In this document: positions 9,033 to 16,688 of the stretch, one piece after another | Numbering within the stretch: the stretch's first letter is position 1 | Layout of the letters: each line of letters begins with the position of its first letter | Source of the DNA: JBBARC01 sp040400005 | GTDB taxonomy: Bacteria > Pseudomonadota > Alphaproteobacteria > Acetobacterales > Acetobacteraceae | Assembly: GCA_040400005.1 (NCBI GenBank) | Contig: JBBARC010000028.1 | Location: 1-42,858 of the forward strand | Direction of reading: 5' to 3' | Length of the DNA stretch: 42,858 bases | Program-made: the position numbers and the translations under genes | Notes under the pieces: model-generated | The model's input: the letters and a program-made list of their open reading frames with translations, nothing else | The model's database searches: none | Told to the model about the DNA's origin: nothing

Positions 9033-9128
9033 CCGCGACCTAGATCAAGGAGCGCGCCGCGACCTAGATCAAGGAGCGCGCCGCGACCTAGATCAAGGAG
9101 CGCGCCGCGACAGGGGCCAAGGAGCGCG
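9033..9128. repeat. 24-bp tandem repeat bordering the gap
   Basis: Three identical 24-bp units (9033-9056, 9057-9080, 9081-9104; each begins CCGCGACCTAGATC) are followed by one diverged unit (9105-9128). The array runs into the gap, so the copy number is unknown. The unit is a multiple of three and both strands stay open (GALLDLGR on minus, RDLDQGAR on plus), so a repeat protein cannot be excluded. No start codon or conserved domain supports one. Confidence 0.9.
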
Positions 9129-9388
9129 CTGCGCGATGGTTGCAAGCCGGGTCAGCCTGATAGGAGGAGACGAACACCAGACAGCCCAGACCATCGCGCA
9201 AGCGCGCGTTGATCCGACATCACAGGTTAACCGCCCGGTGGGGGTATAGGCGGTGTCCTGCCAGAGGGGCCCGGATCGTGTTCTTGACCACGACCTTGGG
9301 GAAGATCGAGTGTCGCCAAAATGTCGTGAAACGGTCTTTTACGCAAGAAAATGTTTAGCCCGGCCCGTCACCTATGCTGCCGCCACCG
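9129..9388. other. Stretch without a recognisable gene after the tandem repeat
   Basis: Together with the repeat array this makes about 356 bases between the gap and the end of trmB. Open frames here are short or run antisense through trmB, and none resembles a known family. I see no hairpin, tRNA or clear promoter. It may be the edge of something lost in the gap. Confidence 0.5.
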
Positions 9389-10069
9389 TCACCGGCGCAA
9401 AAACGACCAGTACTGCGGCTGCCGCCCGGCAGCGATCGCCTTGGCTTCATACCGCGTTGGCGGCCAGCCGGCCGGGCGTTCCAGCATGGCCGGGCAGGGC
9501 GCGAAATCGGCGCGGCCCTGCATCACCTCCTCCACCCAGCCCTGATAGGTCGGATCATCCGATGCAATGCGCCACTCGCCGCCCGCCACCAGCCGGCTGG
9601 CCACCAGGCTCGCGATCTCGGGGTGCACAAATCGCCGCTTGGCGTGGCGTATCTTGGGCCACGGATCGGGGAACATCAGAAAAATCTTGGCCAACGACCC
9701 GGCCGGTAAATCGCGCAACAAGCGTCGCGCATCGGCATCCCACAAGCGCAAATTGGCCGGCAACGGCGCATCGGCCTCGCCCCCTTCCAGCACCAAGGCG
9801 GCCAGAATTGAACACAACCCCTGTTCAAACACCTCAGCCGCAATCAGCCCCGCCTGCGGGTGGCTTGCGGCCAATGCACGTGCATGCTCGCCGCCACCAA
9901 ACCCGACCTCCAGCCAAACCTCATCAACCGCACCCCCGAACGCCGCACGCGGGTTGCCAGGCCCGGCAAAGCGCAAGCGCGGCAAGGTCTGCGACAACAA
10001 AAGCTGCTGGCGTGGCCGCAACGCATGGGTGCGGGTGCGGCCATACAGGCGGTCCGGCGGGGGTTTCAA
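9389..10069 (-). CDS. trmB: tRNA (guanine-N7-)-methyltransferase TrmB
   Basis: TrmB methylates G46 of tRNAs with S-adenosylmethionine. The 226-residue protein shows the SAM-binding EVGFGGGEHA, the TrmB signature FPDPWPKIRHAKRRF and the C-terminal SDDPTYQGWV. It lies just downstream of metK, which makes its cofactor, a common pairing. The only usable start in the open frame is TTG at 10067-10069. The purine tract of repeat copy D (AAGAAGAG) lies about 8 bases upstream and seems to supply the ribosome-binding site. Confidence 0.93.
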   Translation of the reverse strand: MKPPPDRLYGRTRTHALRPRQQLLLSQTLPRLRFAGPGNPRAAFGGAVDEVWLEVGFGGGEHARALAASHPQAGLIAAEVFEQGLCSILAALVLEGGEADAPLPANLRLWDADARRLLRDLPAGSLAKIFLMFPDPWPKIRHAKRRFVHPEIASLVASRLVAGGEWRIASDDPTYQGWVEEVMQGRADFAPCPAMLERPAGWPPTRYEAKAIAAGRQPQYWSFLRR

Positions 10070-10079
10070 AGGGGAGACT

Positions 10080-10204
10080 CTTCTTTTTCTGAAGAAAACG
10101 AAGCAAAAAGACTTTTATACCTATGGGCCAGGAGCGCTCGGTGGCATGGCAGCCCCAGTCCCCGCGTCATAAAAGTCTTTTGCTTCTTTTCTTCAGAAAA
10201 GAAG
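10080..10204. repeat. Double-hairpin intergenic repeat, copy D (metK-trmB)
   Basis: Left arm 10080-10103 (one base different from the consensus arm) and right arm 10183-10204 flank a core containing GCTCGGTGGCATGG and GCCCCAGTCCCCGCGTC. It has the same orientation as copies A and C. It fills the space between metK and trmB, and its edge lies 10 bp from the trmB start. Confidence 0.85.
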
Positions 10205-10228
10205 TTTCTTCCTAGTCTTACCGTCACC

Positions 10229-11416
10229 TTAGCGCGAAAACGCGGTCCGCAGGGCGGGCACCAAATCGGTGCGTTCCCAGGTGAAGGTGCCAAGGGCTTC
10301 GTCCGGGGTGCGGCCGAAATGGCCGTAGGCGGAGGTTGGCACGTAGATCGGGCGGTTCAGGCGCAGATGTTCGCGAATGCCACGTGGGGTGAGGTTCATC
10401 AGCTCGCGCAGCACTTTTTCCAGGCGTTGTTCATCGATATCGTGGCCAGTGCCGTGCAGATCGACATACAGCGATAGCGGGTGGGCGACGCCAATGGCGT
10501 AGGAAAGCTGCAGCGTGCAGCTTTCGGCAAGGCCGGCGGCGACCACGTTTTTGGCCAAATAGCGGCAAGCATAGGCGGCCGAACGGTCAACTTTGGTGGG
10601 GTCTTTGCCCGAAAACGCGCCGCCGCCATGTGGTGCTGCACCACCGTAGGTATCGACGATGATTTTGCGGCCGGTGAGGCCGCAATCGCCATCGGGGCCA
10701 CCCACCACGAAGTTACCGGTGGGGTTCACGTAAAATTCGCGTTCCGGGCACATCCAGCCCTCGGGCAGCACGCTTTCCACCAAGGGTTTAAGGCGGCGCG
10801 AAAGATCGGCCTGGTCGATACCGGCTTCGTGCTGGGTGGACAGCACAATGCTGGTGGTGCCGACCGGGCGGCCGTTGACGTAGCGCAGCGTGACCTGGCT
10901 TTTGGCATCGGGCAGCAGGCCGTGCACGCGCGGGTCGCCGGCGTGGCGCAGTTCGTTGATGGTGCGCAGAATGGTGTGGGCGTAGTGGATCGGCGCCGGC
11001 ATCAGGCTTTCGGTTTCGGTGGTGGCGTAGCCGAACATGATGCCCTGATCGCCGGCCCCCTCATCTTTATTGCCGGACGCATCGACACCCACCGCAATAT
11101 CAGGCGATTGCGCGTGCAAATGGCATTCTACTGTGGCGTGCTTCCACGAAAATCCCGATTGATCGTAGCCAATATCACGCACCGCTAGGCGGGCGAGGTG
11201 GCACAGATATTCAGCGGTGATCGCAGCGGGGCCGCGGGTTTCACCGGCCAGCACGATGCGATTGGTGGTGACCAGGGTTTCGCAGGCGACGCGGGCCTGG
11301 GGGTCGGCGGCCAAAAACGCATCGAGCACGGTATCGCTGATGCGATCGGCGACCTTATCGGGGTGGCCTTCCGAGACGGATTCGGAGGTAAACAGAAAGT
11401 CGCCTGTGTCGCGCAT
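10229..11416 (-). CDS. metK: S-adenosylmethionine synthetase MetK
   Basis: MetK makes S-adenosylmethionine from methionine and ATP in the cytoplasm. Starting at ATG 11416 (MRDTGDFLFTSESVSEGHPDK) the product is 395 residues, a normal length. The frame is open 27 codons further upstream, but that extension has no family counterpart, and a GGAG site precedes 11416. Signatures are SEGHPDKVADRISD, GAGDQGIMFGYAT, GGGAFSGKDPTKVDRSAAYA and a C-terminal LPTSAYGHFGR-type region. It probably co-transcribes with trmB unless repeat copy D stops transcription. Confidence 0.96.
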   Translation of the reverse strand: MRDTGDFLFTSESVSEGHPDKVADRISDTVLDAFLAADPQARVACETLVTTNRIVLAGETRGPAAITAEYLCHLARLAVRDIGYDQSGFSWKHATVECHLHAQSPDIAVGVDASGNKDEGAGDQGIMFGYATTETESLMPAPIHYAHTILRTINELRHAGDPRVHGLLPDAKSQVTLRYVNGRPVGTTSIVLSTQHEAGIDQADLSRRLKPLVESVLPEGWMCPEREFYVNPTGNFVVGGPDGDCGLTGRKIIVDTYGGAAPHGGGAFSGKDPTKVDRSAAYACRYLAKNVVAAGLAESCTLQLSYAIGVAHPLSLYVDLHGTGHDIDEQRLEKVLRELMNLTPRGIREHLRLNRPIYVPTSAYGHFGRTPDEALGTFTWERTDLVPALRTAFSR

Positions 11417-11721
11417 GTTGGCGATAACTCCAGCCTGGCAGCGGTTGATATAAACAATGCGCGGCACGGCCGGCGCGGGGTCAGAAGCGCTGCGCAATGG
11501 CGCAATGGGGGGCTGGGGTCAAGTGTGAGGCGGCCATGCGCCGGCGCGCCCTGGGTGTGCGGCGGCGCGCGCAAGATATGCACGGCGGCGTGCCCCGGCC
11601 GGGCAAGGTGGCCGCCGCCGCCCGGGCAGTGTTAGCGGTGTGGCAAGGTTTGGCGCCGATAGTCAATGCATCGCCCGCCCAGCGGGGCGCTCTTGTATGT
11701 TTTTGCAGAACAGGATGACCG
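11417..11721. other. metK / chemoreceptor divergent intergenic region
   Basis: These 305 bases separate divergent genes and must hold both promoters. The strand is very GC-rich apart from an AT-rich patch near 11446-11458 (TGATATAAACAATG on plus) just upstream of metK. I looked on the metK strand for a SAM riboswitch and found no convincing core. No other element is recognised. Confidence 0.5.
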
Positions 11722-14070
11722 ATGTCTATGTTTCTTAAATGGCTCAACACGGTCGTTAATAATTTGCCGATCGCCGGCAAAATCGCCGCCGCCGCAGCTT
11801 TGTTTGCGTTGCCGATGAGTTTACTGATTTGGCTGCTGGTCACTAGGCAGAACCAGGAACAGAATTTTGCCCGCGCTGAAACCCATGGTGCGGCGGCGCT
11901 ACTCAACATCGTACCCCGCCGGGCAGCGCTGAATGCGGCTGTGCTTGGGCGCAGCAGTCTCGTGCCGTTGCTCAACCCCGAGGTGTTTGCCGCCTTAGGG
12001 TTGACCGAAACCGCAAGTGCCGCGAACCGCGCGGAAGGTCAAGCTGCGCGCACGGCGCTGAGCGGCTTATCGGACCAATTGGCCGAGCGCAGTAACCTAA
12101 TCCTTGATAACGTGCTGGATACGTATTTTTTAACCGATGTCGCCGAAACCCGGCTGCCGGCGATCAGCGATAAGCTGGTGGATTTGCCTGGTTTACTCGC
12201 CGCAGCGGCGGCGCCTGGTGTACTCGCCGCAGCGGCGGCGCCGGGTCCAATTGCGGCGGCGGGCGGCACCGGCACGGCGCGCGATCAGGCGCGGGCGCAG
12301 GTTTTGGTGGCCCTTGGCGGGCTGTCCGACACCGTCGATGGGTTAGAAGCTTCGCTGCACCGCTCGATCATCAATAACCCCGATGGCGGCGTGGCGGCGG
12401 CGTTGCAAGCCCGTGGGGCGGCGTTGGTGGTAGCGTTGCGTCAGCACATTGCGGCGGTGCGCCAGGCCGGCAATGGGGCCGGCACGACCAGTGAAGCCCT
12501 GACCAGTGAAGCCCTGGCCAGTGAAACCTTGTCCCTCGTCGACCAGACCACCAGTTTTACCGCCGACGCCAGCACCGAATTGGGCCAGTTGCTGGCGGCA
12601 CGGGTTACCCTGCAGGTGCGCGAGCAGGCAATGGCGCTGGCCGGGGCGGCTGGGTTGTTTATCGCGGCGATGGGGATGATCACCTGGCTGATACGGGTGG
12701 CGGTGGTGCGCCCGGTGGGCGCGTTGCAACGGGCAACGCTGGCCCTGGCCAAGGGCGAGCTGGAAACCAGTCTGCCCAATCGCGTATCAACCGATGAAGT
12801 CGGCCAGTTGGTGGCCGCCTTGCGGCTGTTTCGCGATGTGCTCGTGCAAAATCGCGATATGGAGGCAACCCATGCGCGGGTGCAGGCGGCCCAGCACACT
12901 TGGCATCTGGCGGTGCAAGCCATGTCGCGCGATTTTAGCAGTGCGGTCGGTGGCCAGTTGGGTGGCGTATCCGATGCCGTTGGCGTGCTGCGCGGCCGGG
13001 CGGGCGATATGTCCACCCGCGCCGATGAAATTGCCGCGCGCGCGGTGGCGGTCACCGGCCGCGCCCGCGATGCCCACGAAAACGCCGATGCGGTAGCCGC
13101 CGCGACCGAAGAACTGGCGGCAAGCTCGCGAGAAATTAGCCAGGCGGTAGAACGATCAGGGCAGTCGATCAGCCGCATGCTGCGTGAAGCGGCCGAAGCA
13201 CGCACGCTGGTCGATGAGCTCACCAGCGTTGTGCTGGGCGCCGGCGACGTTGTGGAAATGATCACCGGTATTGCCGGGCAAACCAATTTATTGGCGTTGA
13301 ACGCAACCATAGAAGCCGCCCGCGCAGGCGATGCCGGCCGCGGTTTTGCCGTAGTGGCAGCCGAGGTAAAACAACTCGCTGGCCAAACCGCGCGCGCCAC
13401 CAATGATATCGGCACCCGCATAGGTGCCGTGCGCCAATCGGCCGATCGGGCGGCAATCCTTATTCGCGCCATGGCCGAACAGGTCGATACTATGCAGCAG
13501 AACGCCGCAGCGATCGCCGCCGCCGTTACCCAGCAATGTGCGGCAACCGGCGAAATCAGCCGCAACGTGCACGAAGCCGCCACCAGTATCGGCTCGGTTG
13601 CCGGCAGTATGGAAGCGCTGCGTGGCGATGCCGCCGCCACCGGCAGTGCCGCCCAGGTGATGCAGGATGCGGCCGGCGATCTGGGCCGCCAATCGGACGA
13701 TTTGCGTAGCGAAATTGAGCTGTTTCTCAATGCCACCAAAAACAGCGAAGACCGCCGCAGTTGCCAGTGCCACCCAGCCGAGGATAAAATCCGCCTACGG
13801 CTGAGTAGCGGGCGCGAGGTGGCGGCCCCGTTAATCGATATTTCTGGCGGCGGCGCGACGATTGCGATCAATCTCGATCTGCGGATGGGCGATGCGTTGG
13901 CGGTGGCTGGGTTGACGGCGATCGATCTGCCGGCGCGGGTGGTTGGTGTACACAAGGACAGGCTAAAGGTACAGTTCAGGCACGATCCGGTAACGCTGGA
14001 TGCGATCGGCAAGTTAATCACCGAGCGTTTCGAAGCCGGTTCGGTCATCGATACCCGCCGCGCGGCATAG
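11722..14070 (+). CDS. Methyl-accepting chemotaxis protein with C-terminal PilZ domain
   Basis: This is an inner-membrane chemoreceptor of 782 residues. It has a first membrane helix (about 18-41), a periplasmic region to about 300, a second helix (about 304-329), HAMP (about 330-385) and a signalling domain with the hairpin tip ITGIAGQTNLLALNATIEAARAGDAGRGFAVVA (about 514-546). From about 674 a PilZ domain follows with DISGGGA. The first PilZ motif (RxxxR) reads RRSCQC, lacking the second arginine, so c-di-GMP binding is doubtful. The periplasmic part carries low-complexity repeats (see 12187-12240 and 12487-12531). No che genes are nearby, so it works with distant partners. Confidence 0.9.
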   Translation: MSMFLKWLNTVVNNLPIAGKIAAAAALFALPMSLLIWLLVTRQNQEQNFARAETHGAAALLNIVPRRAALNAAVLGRSSLVPLLNPEVFAALGLTETASAANRAEGQAARTALSGLSDQLAERSNLILDNVLDTYFLTDVAETRLPAISDKLVDLPGLLAAAAAPGVLAAAAAPGPIAAAGGTGTARDQARAQVLVALGGLSDTVDGLEASLHRSIINNPDGGVAAALQARGAALVVALRQHIAAVRQAGNGAGTTSEALTSEALASETLSLVDQTTSFTADASTELGQLLAARVTLQVREQAMALAGAAGLFIAAMGMITWLIRVAVVRPVGALQRATLALAKGELETSLPNRVSTDEVGQLVAALRLFRDVLVQNRDMEATHARVQAAQHTWHLAVQAMSRDFSSAVGGQLGGVSDAVGVLRGRAGDMSTRADEIAARAVAVTGRARDAHENADAVAAATEELAASSREISQAVERSGQSISRMLREAAEARTLVDELTSVVLGAGDVVEMITGIAGQTNLLALNATIEAARAGDAGRGFAVVAAEVKQLAGQTARATNDIGTRIGAVRQSADRAAILIRAMAEQVDTMQQNAAAIAAAVTQQCAATGEISRNVHEAATSIGSVAGSMEALRGDAAATGSAAQVMQDAAGDLGRQSDDLRSEIELFLNATKNSEDRRSCQCHPAEDKIRLRLSSGREVAAPLIDISGGGATIAINLDLRMGDALAVAGLTAIDLPARVVGVHKDRLKVQFRHDPVTLDAIGKLITERFEAGSVIDTRRAA
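12187..12240 (+). repeat. 27-bp in-frame duplication in the chemoreceptor
   Basis: Units 12187-12213 and 12214-12240 differ at one base and encode PGLLAAAAA / PGVLAAAAA. The duplication adds nine residues to the periplasmic region and looks recent. Confidence 0.9.
12487..12531 (+). repeat. 15-bp in-frame triplication in the chemoreceptor
   Basis: Two identical 15-base units (12487-12501, 12502-12516) and a third with three changes (12517-12531) encode TSEAL-TSEAL-ASETL just before the second membrane helix. Confidence 0.9.
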
Positions 14071-14089
14071 CTGCCACCGCACACCCCAT

Positions 14090-14344
14090 TTACAAAAGTC
14101 TTTTTGCTTCTTTTTCTTCAGAAAAAGAAGGATCTTCCTGCCCTTCGCCCTGCAAATCCGTCAACACATAAACCCGCAAAGCCGACGCCAAAGGTGTTGC
14201 ACGATCCGCATCAATCATCGCCACTAAGCGCGCCAGTGGCATGGTTTTACGTGCCGCGATGTTGGTAAGTACCGCCCAAAATTCAGCTTCCAGGGCGATA
14301 CTGGTGCGATGGCCGGCGAGCGAAAAACTGCGTTTGATCAGCAT
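14090..14344 (-). CDS. Ribbon-helix-helix domain protein
   Basis: This is a small protein of the RHH family (pattern KRSFSLAGHRTSIALEAEFWAVL...MPLARLVAMID...ASALRVYVL), common in alphaproteobacteria and probably a DNA-binding regulator. The first 70 residues match the family. The last 13 or so (SFSEEKEAKRLL) are encoded by the hairpin repeat at 14093-14130, which has replaced or overrun the natural end. The start overlaps the queG stop by 7 bases, making it the last gene of the queuosine run. Target and function are unknown. Confidence 0.75.
   Translation of the reverse strand: MLIKRSFSLAGHRTSIALEAEFWAVLTNIAARKTMPLARLVAMIDADRATPLASALRVYVLTDLQGEGQEDPSFSEEKEAKRLL
14093..14130. repeat. Single-arm copy of the hairpin repeat (copy E)
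   Basis: One arm only: AAAAGTCTTTTTGC then the palindrome at 14107-14130. It lies inside the 3' end of the ribbon-helix-helix gene and 23 bp past the chemoreceptor stop, so it may end transcription from both sides. Confidence 0.8.
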
Positions 14345-15387
14345 GGCAAGCGCGCCAAGGCCCAGCGTGCGGCTTCTGCCACCACCGCATCGGCATCGTT
14401 GGCGCCAGCCTGGGCGGCTGGGCGCAAGCTGGCATCAGCCGAATTGCCGATGGCGATCATCACGTTGCGCACAAAGCGGTTGCGGCCGATGCGTTTGACT
14501 GGGCTTGCGGAAAATTTCGCCCGGAAGGTTGCGTCGGTTAGGGCGGCCAGCTCGGCAAGTTTGGGTGCGACCAGATCATCGCGCGCGGCCAGTTTCATCT
14601 CATGCGCGGGTTGGGCGAAGCGGTTCCACGGGCATACTGCCAGGCAATCATCGCAGCCATAGATGCGGTTGCCAATGCTGGCGCGAAACTCGTCCGGGAT
14701 CGGGCCAGCGTTTTCGATGGTAAGATAAGCGATGCAGCGCCGCGCATCGAGCTGGTAGGGCGCGGGGAAAGCGTTGGTCGGGCAAATATCCAGGCAGGCG
14801 GTGCAACTGCCGCAGGCGCCGCCCAAAGGTTCGGATTGTGGTAAATCCAGAGTGGTAAAAATTTCCCCCAAAAACAGCCATGATCCATGCGCGCGAGAGA
14901 CCAGATTGGTGTGTTTGCCTTGCCAGCCAATGCCAGTTTTCACGGCCAGCGGTTTTTCCATCACTGGCGCAGTATCAACGAAAACTTTCAAATCGCCGCC
15001 AAAGTTTTTGACAATAAACTGCGCCAAATGTTTAAGTTTGCCGCGCAAAATATCGTGGTAATCGCGGTTGCGGGCATAAACCGAAATACTGCCGCAATCG
15101 GGTTTGTCCAAACTTTCCAAGGGATCATCGGCCGGCGCATAGGATAGGCCGAGCGCAATAACGCTGCGCACATCGGGCCATAACACCGCCGGATCGCCAC
15201 GTTCCGCTTCGCGTTCGGCGAGCCACGCCATGCTGCCGTGATGGCCTTCCGCCAGAAAATCGCGCAAATGCCGGCGGGTTTCGGCGGCAAGGGAAGCCGG
15301 GGCAAAGCCCACGGCGGCAAACCCCAAGCTATGGGCGTGGGCCCGAATGGCGGCGGCCGGATCGCGCCCCGCCACCGCCGCTTTCAT
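14338..15387 (-). CDS. queG: Epoxyqueuosine reductase QueG
   Basis: QueG performs the last step of queuosine synthesis, reducing epoxyqueuosine in tRNA with a cobalamin cofactor and two 4Fe-4S clusters. The 349-residue protein has the conserved VDTAPVMEKP (Asp138) and cluster cysteines Cys192/195/198/202 (CGSCTACLDICP) and Cys245/248/252 (CDDCLAVCPWN). Its start overlaps the radical SAM gene stop by 4 bases. The B12 need links it to the cobalamin import block later in the window. Confidence 0.95.
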   Translation of the reverse strand: MKAAVAGRDPAAAIRAHAHSLGFAAVGFAPASLAAETRRHLRDFLAEGHHGSMAWLAEREAERGDPAVLWPDVRSVIALGLSYAPADDPLESLDKPDCGSISVYARNRDYHDILRGKLKHLAQFIVKNFGGDLKVFVDTAPVMEKPLAVKTGIGWQGKHTNLVSRAHGSWLFLGEIFTTLDLPQSEPLGGACGSCTACLDICPTNAFPAPYQLDARRCIAYLTIENAGPIPDEFRASIGNRIYGCDDCLAVCPWNRFAQPAHEMKLAARDDLVAPKLAELAALTDATFRAKFSASPVKRIGRNRFVRNVMIAIGNSADASLRPAAQAGANDADAVVAEAARWALARLPC

Positions 15388-16688
15388 GCAGACAGGCTTT
15401 GCAAAAACGCTAGGGGATCTTCGATATCAGCCACGTTCACATCGGCGACGCGATCTTCATTGGCGCCATCGTAGGGCACCGACCAATACCGGTTAACGAT
15501 CAACCGACCATCCCAGGACAGTTTGAATTCATAGCGTCCCGGCAGAAAATCATCGGCGCCGGCAATTTCCGCGGTGCCGACATCAGGTTGCGGCGGCAGC
15601 ACCAGCACAATTTTATCGGCCGGTAAAAATTTAAGTGAGTTTTGCAAAATTACCCAATCGGCATCATCCAAAAACTCAGTTTCGCGAAATTCACGCGGAA
15701 TATAGGGCACATCGAAAGTAAAGCGCAGTTGCACTTCATCGGCCAAGCGTTCTTCGATCAAGTAGCGGGCAAGTTCAGGGATTTCCGCCAGATTCGATTT
15801 GTAAACCATAATAATATAGCGCAGCCGCGGCGGTGCGGTGCCCAGTTTGTAGGCATCGATCAACTTATCCCAATTTTCCGAAAAAATACGAAACCGCGCC
15901 CCCTTGCGCATGCGTTCATACAAGGCGGGATCACGCGATTCGATCGATATGTTCAAATGCCCGACGCCGCTACTGGCGAGAAAATCGAAATACTCCTGCT
16001 TCATGCGCTTGGCGAGGTTGGTGGTAAAAAACAATTTATGCCTAAGCTCGCGCGGAACGCTTTCCATAAACTCAGTAAAGCGCGGATGCAGGCTGGGTTC
16101 GTGCAGGCAGGACAGCCAAAAATTGCCATCCATGGTGTAGGGCGCAAACCGAATGGCGGCGGCCAGGGTTTCCGGCGTCATCATGTTCGTTGCGTGAGTG
16201 TTGCCATAATCGTAGAGGCAAAACGGGCAGCGCAAATTGCAATTATCGACAATATCCATCGCCACCAGCATCACCGGCTGGTACTCCGGCCGCACATAGG
16301 GTGCATCAGGCAAGGGCGCGCCATCGGGGCCGCGCACCACCACATAGCCGCGTTCGTTATCGGATAATGGCCGGGTGAATTGCACAAAATAGCCGCGCCG
16401 TTCACGGCCTTCGCCCAGGCGAAACTGATTGCCGACGCCTGCCGCCAGCACTTCGCCGCTATCGGCAAGCTCTACTGAAAACGTAGGTTTGCTGTTGGTA
16501 TCATCAGCATAACGCAGCCAGCCAGACACATGGTGGGTGCTGCGTTCCTCCACAAACCCTTCGTAAGCAGGCCCTGTGTAGGCGGGCAAAACGGGCTCGG
16601 GCGCCGGCACGCTTGCCAAAGGCACGGCCACCGCCATCGGCACTGGCCCGCCGCGCAACCGCCGCAAAATCCGTTGGTAAAAACTCAT
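15384..16688 (-). CDS. Radical SAM protein of unknown function inside the queuosine gene run
   Basis: This 434-residue protein has a radical SAM core with the cluster motif CNLRCPFC (Cys150, 154, 157). Ahead of it is a beta-rich domain of about 90 residues (YEGFVEERSTHHVSGWLRY...GYFVQF), of a type I associate with glycosyltransferase-linked proteins. The C-terminal part (YEFKLSWDGRLIVNRYW...VADVNVADIEDPLAF) resembles the end of a SPASM domain, but the expected cysteines are missing. It overlaps queF and queG by 4 bases each, so translation is coupled. It is much longer than QueE and lacks its features. Its role is unknown; a link to queuosine is contextual only. Confidence 0.8.
   Translation of the reverse strand: MSFYQRILRRLRGGPVPMAVAVPLASVPAPEPVLPAYTGPAYEGFVEERSTHHVSGWLRYADDTNSKPTFSVELADSGEVLAAGVGNQFRLGEGRERRGYFVQFTRPLSDNERGYVVVRGPDGAPLPDAPYVRPEYQPVMLVAMDIVDNCNLRCPFCLYDYGNTHATNMMTPETLAAAIRFAPYTMDGNFWLSCLHEPSLHPRFTEFMESVPRELRHKLFFTTNLAKRMKQEYFDFLASSGVGHLNISIESRDPALYERMRKGARFRIFSENWDKLIDAYKLGTAPPRLRYIIMVYKSNLAEIPELARYLIEERLADEVQLRFTFDVPYIPREFRETEFLDDADWVILQNSLKFLPADKIVLVLPPQPDVGTAEIAGADDFLPGRYEFKLSWDGRLIVNRYWSVPYDGANEDRVADVNVADIEDPLAFLQSLSA

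Noticed and set aside
9033..9128. CRISPR array
   Set aside because: Units are contiguous 24-mers with no unique spacers, so this is a simple tandem repeat.
8834..9145. GALLDLGR repeat protein on the minus strand
   Set aside because: The frame runs through unknown bases and has no convincing start or domain; kept only as a finding about the repeat.
9253..10092. Long plus-strand open frame
   Set aside because: It is antisense to trmB and its translation is proline/arginine/alanine-rich with no domain; shadow frame of a GC-rich gene.
11417..11721. SAM riboswitch upstream of metK
   Set aside because: No SAM-I, SAM-II or SAM/SAH-type conserved core could be traced on the metK strand; only GC-rich sequence and a short AT-rich patch.
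12441..14084. 547-codon minus-strand open frame
   Set aside because: Mirror of the chemoreceptor gene; serine/alanine-rich translation without domains.
15384..16688. QueE (7-carboxy-7-deazaguanine synthase)
   Set aside because: Too long by about 200 residues, different cluster-motif context and extra N-terminal domain; simple placement among que genes is not enough.
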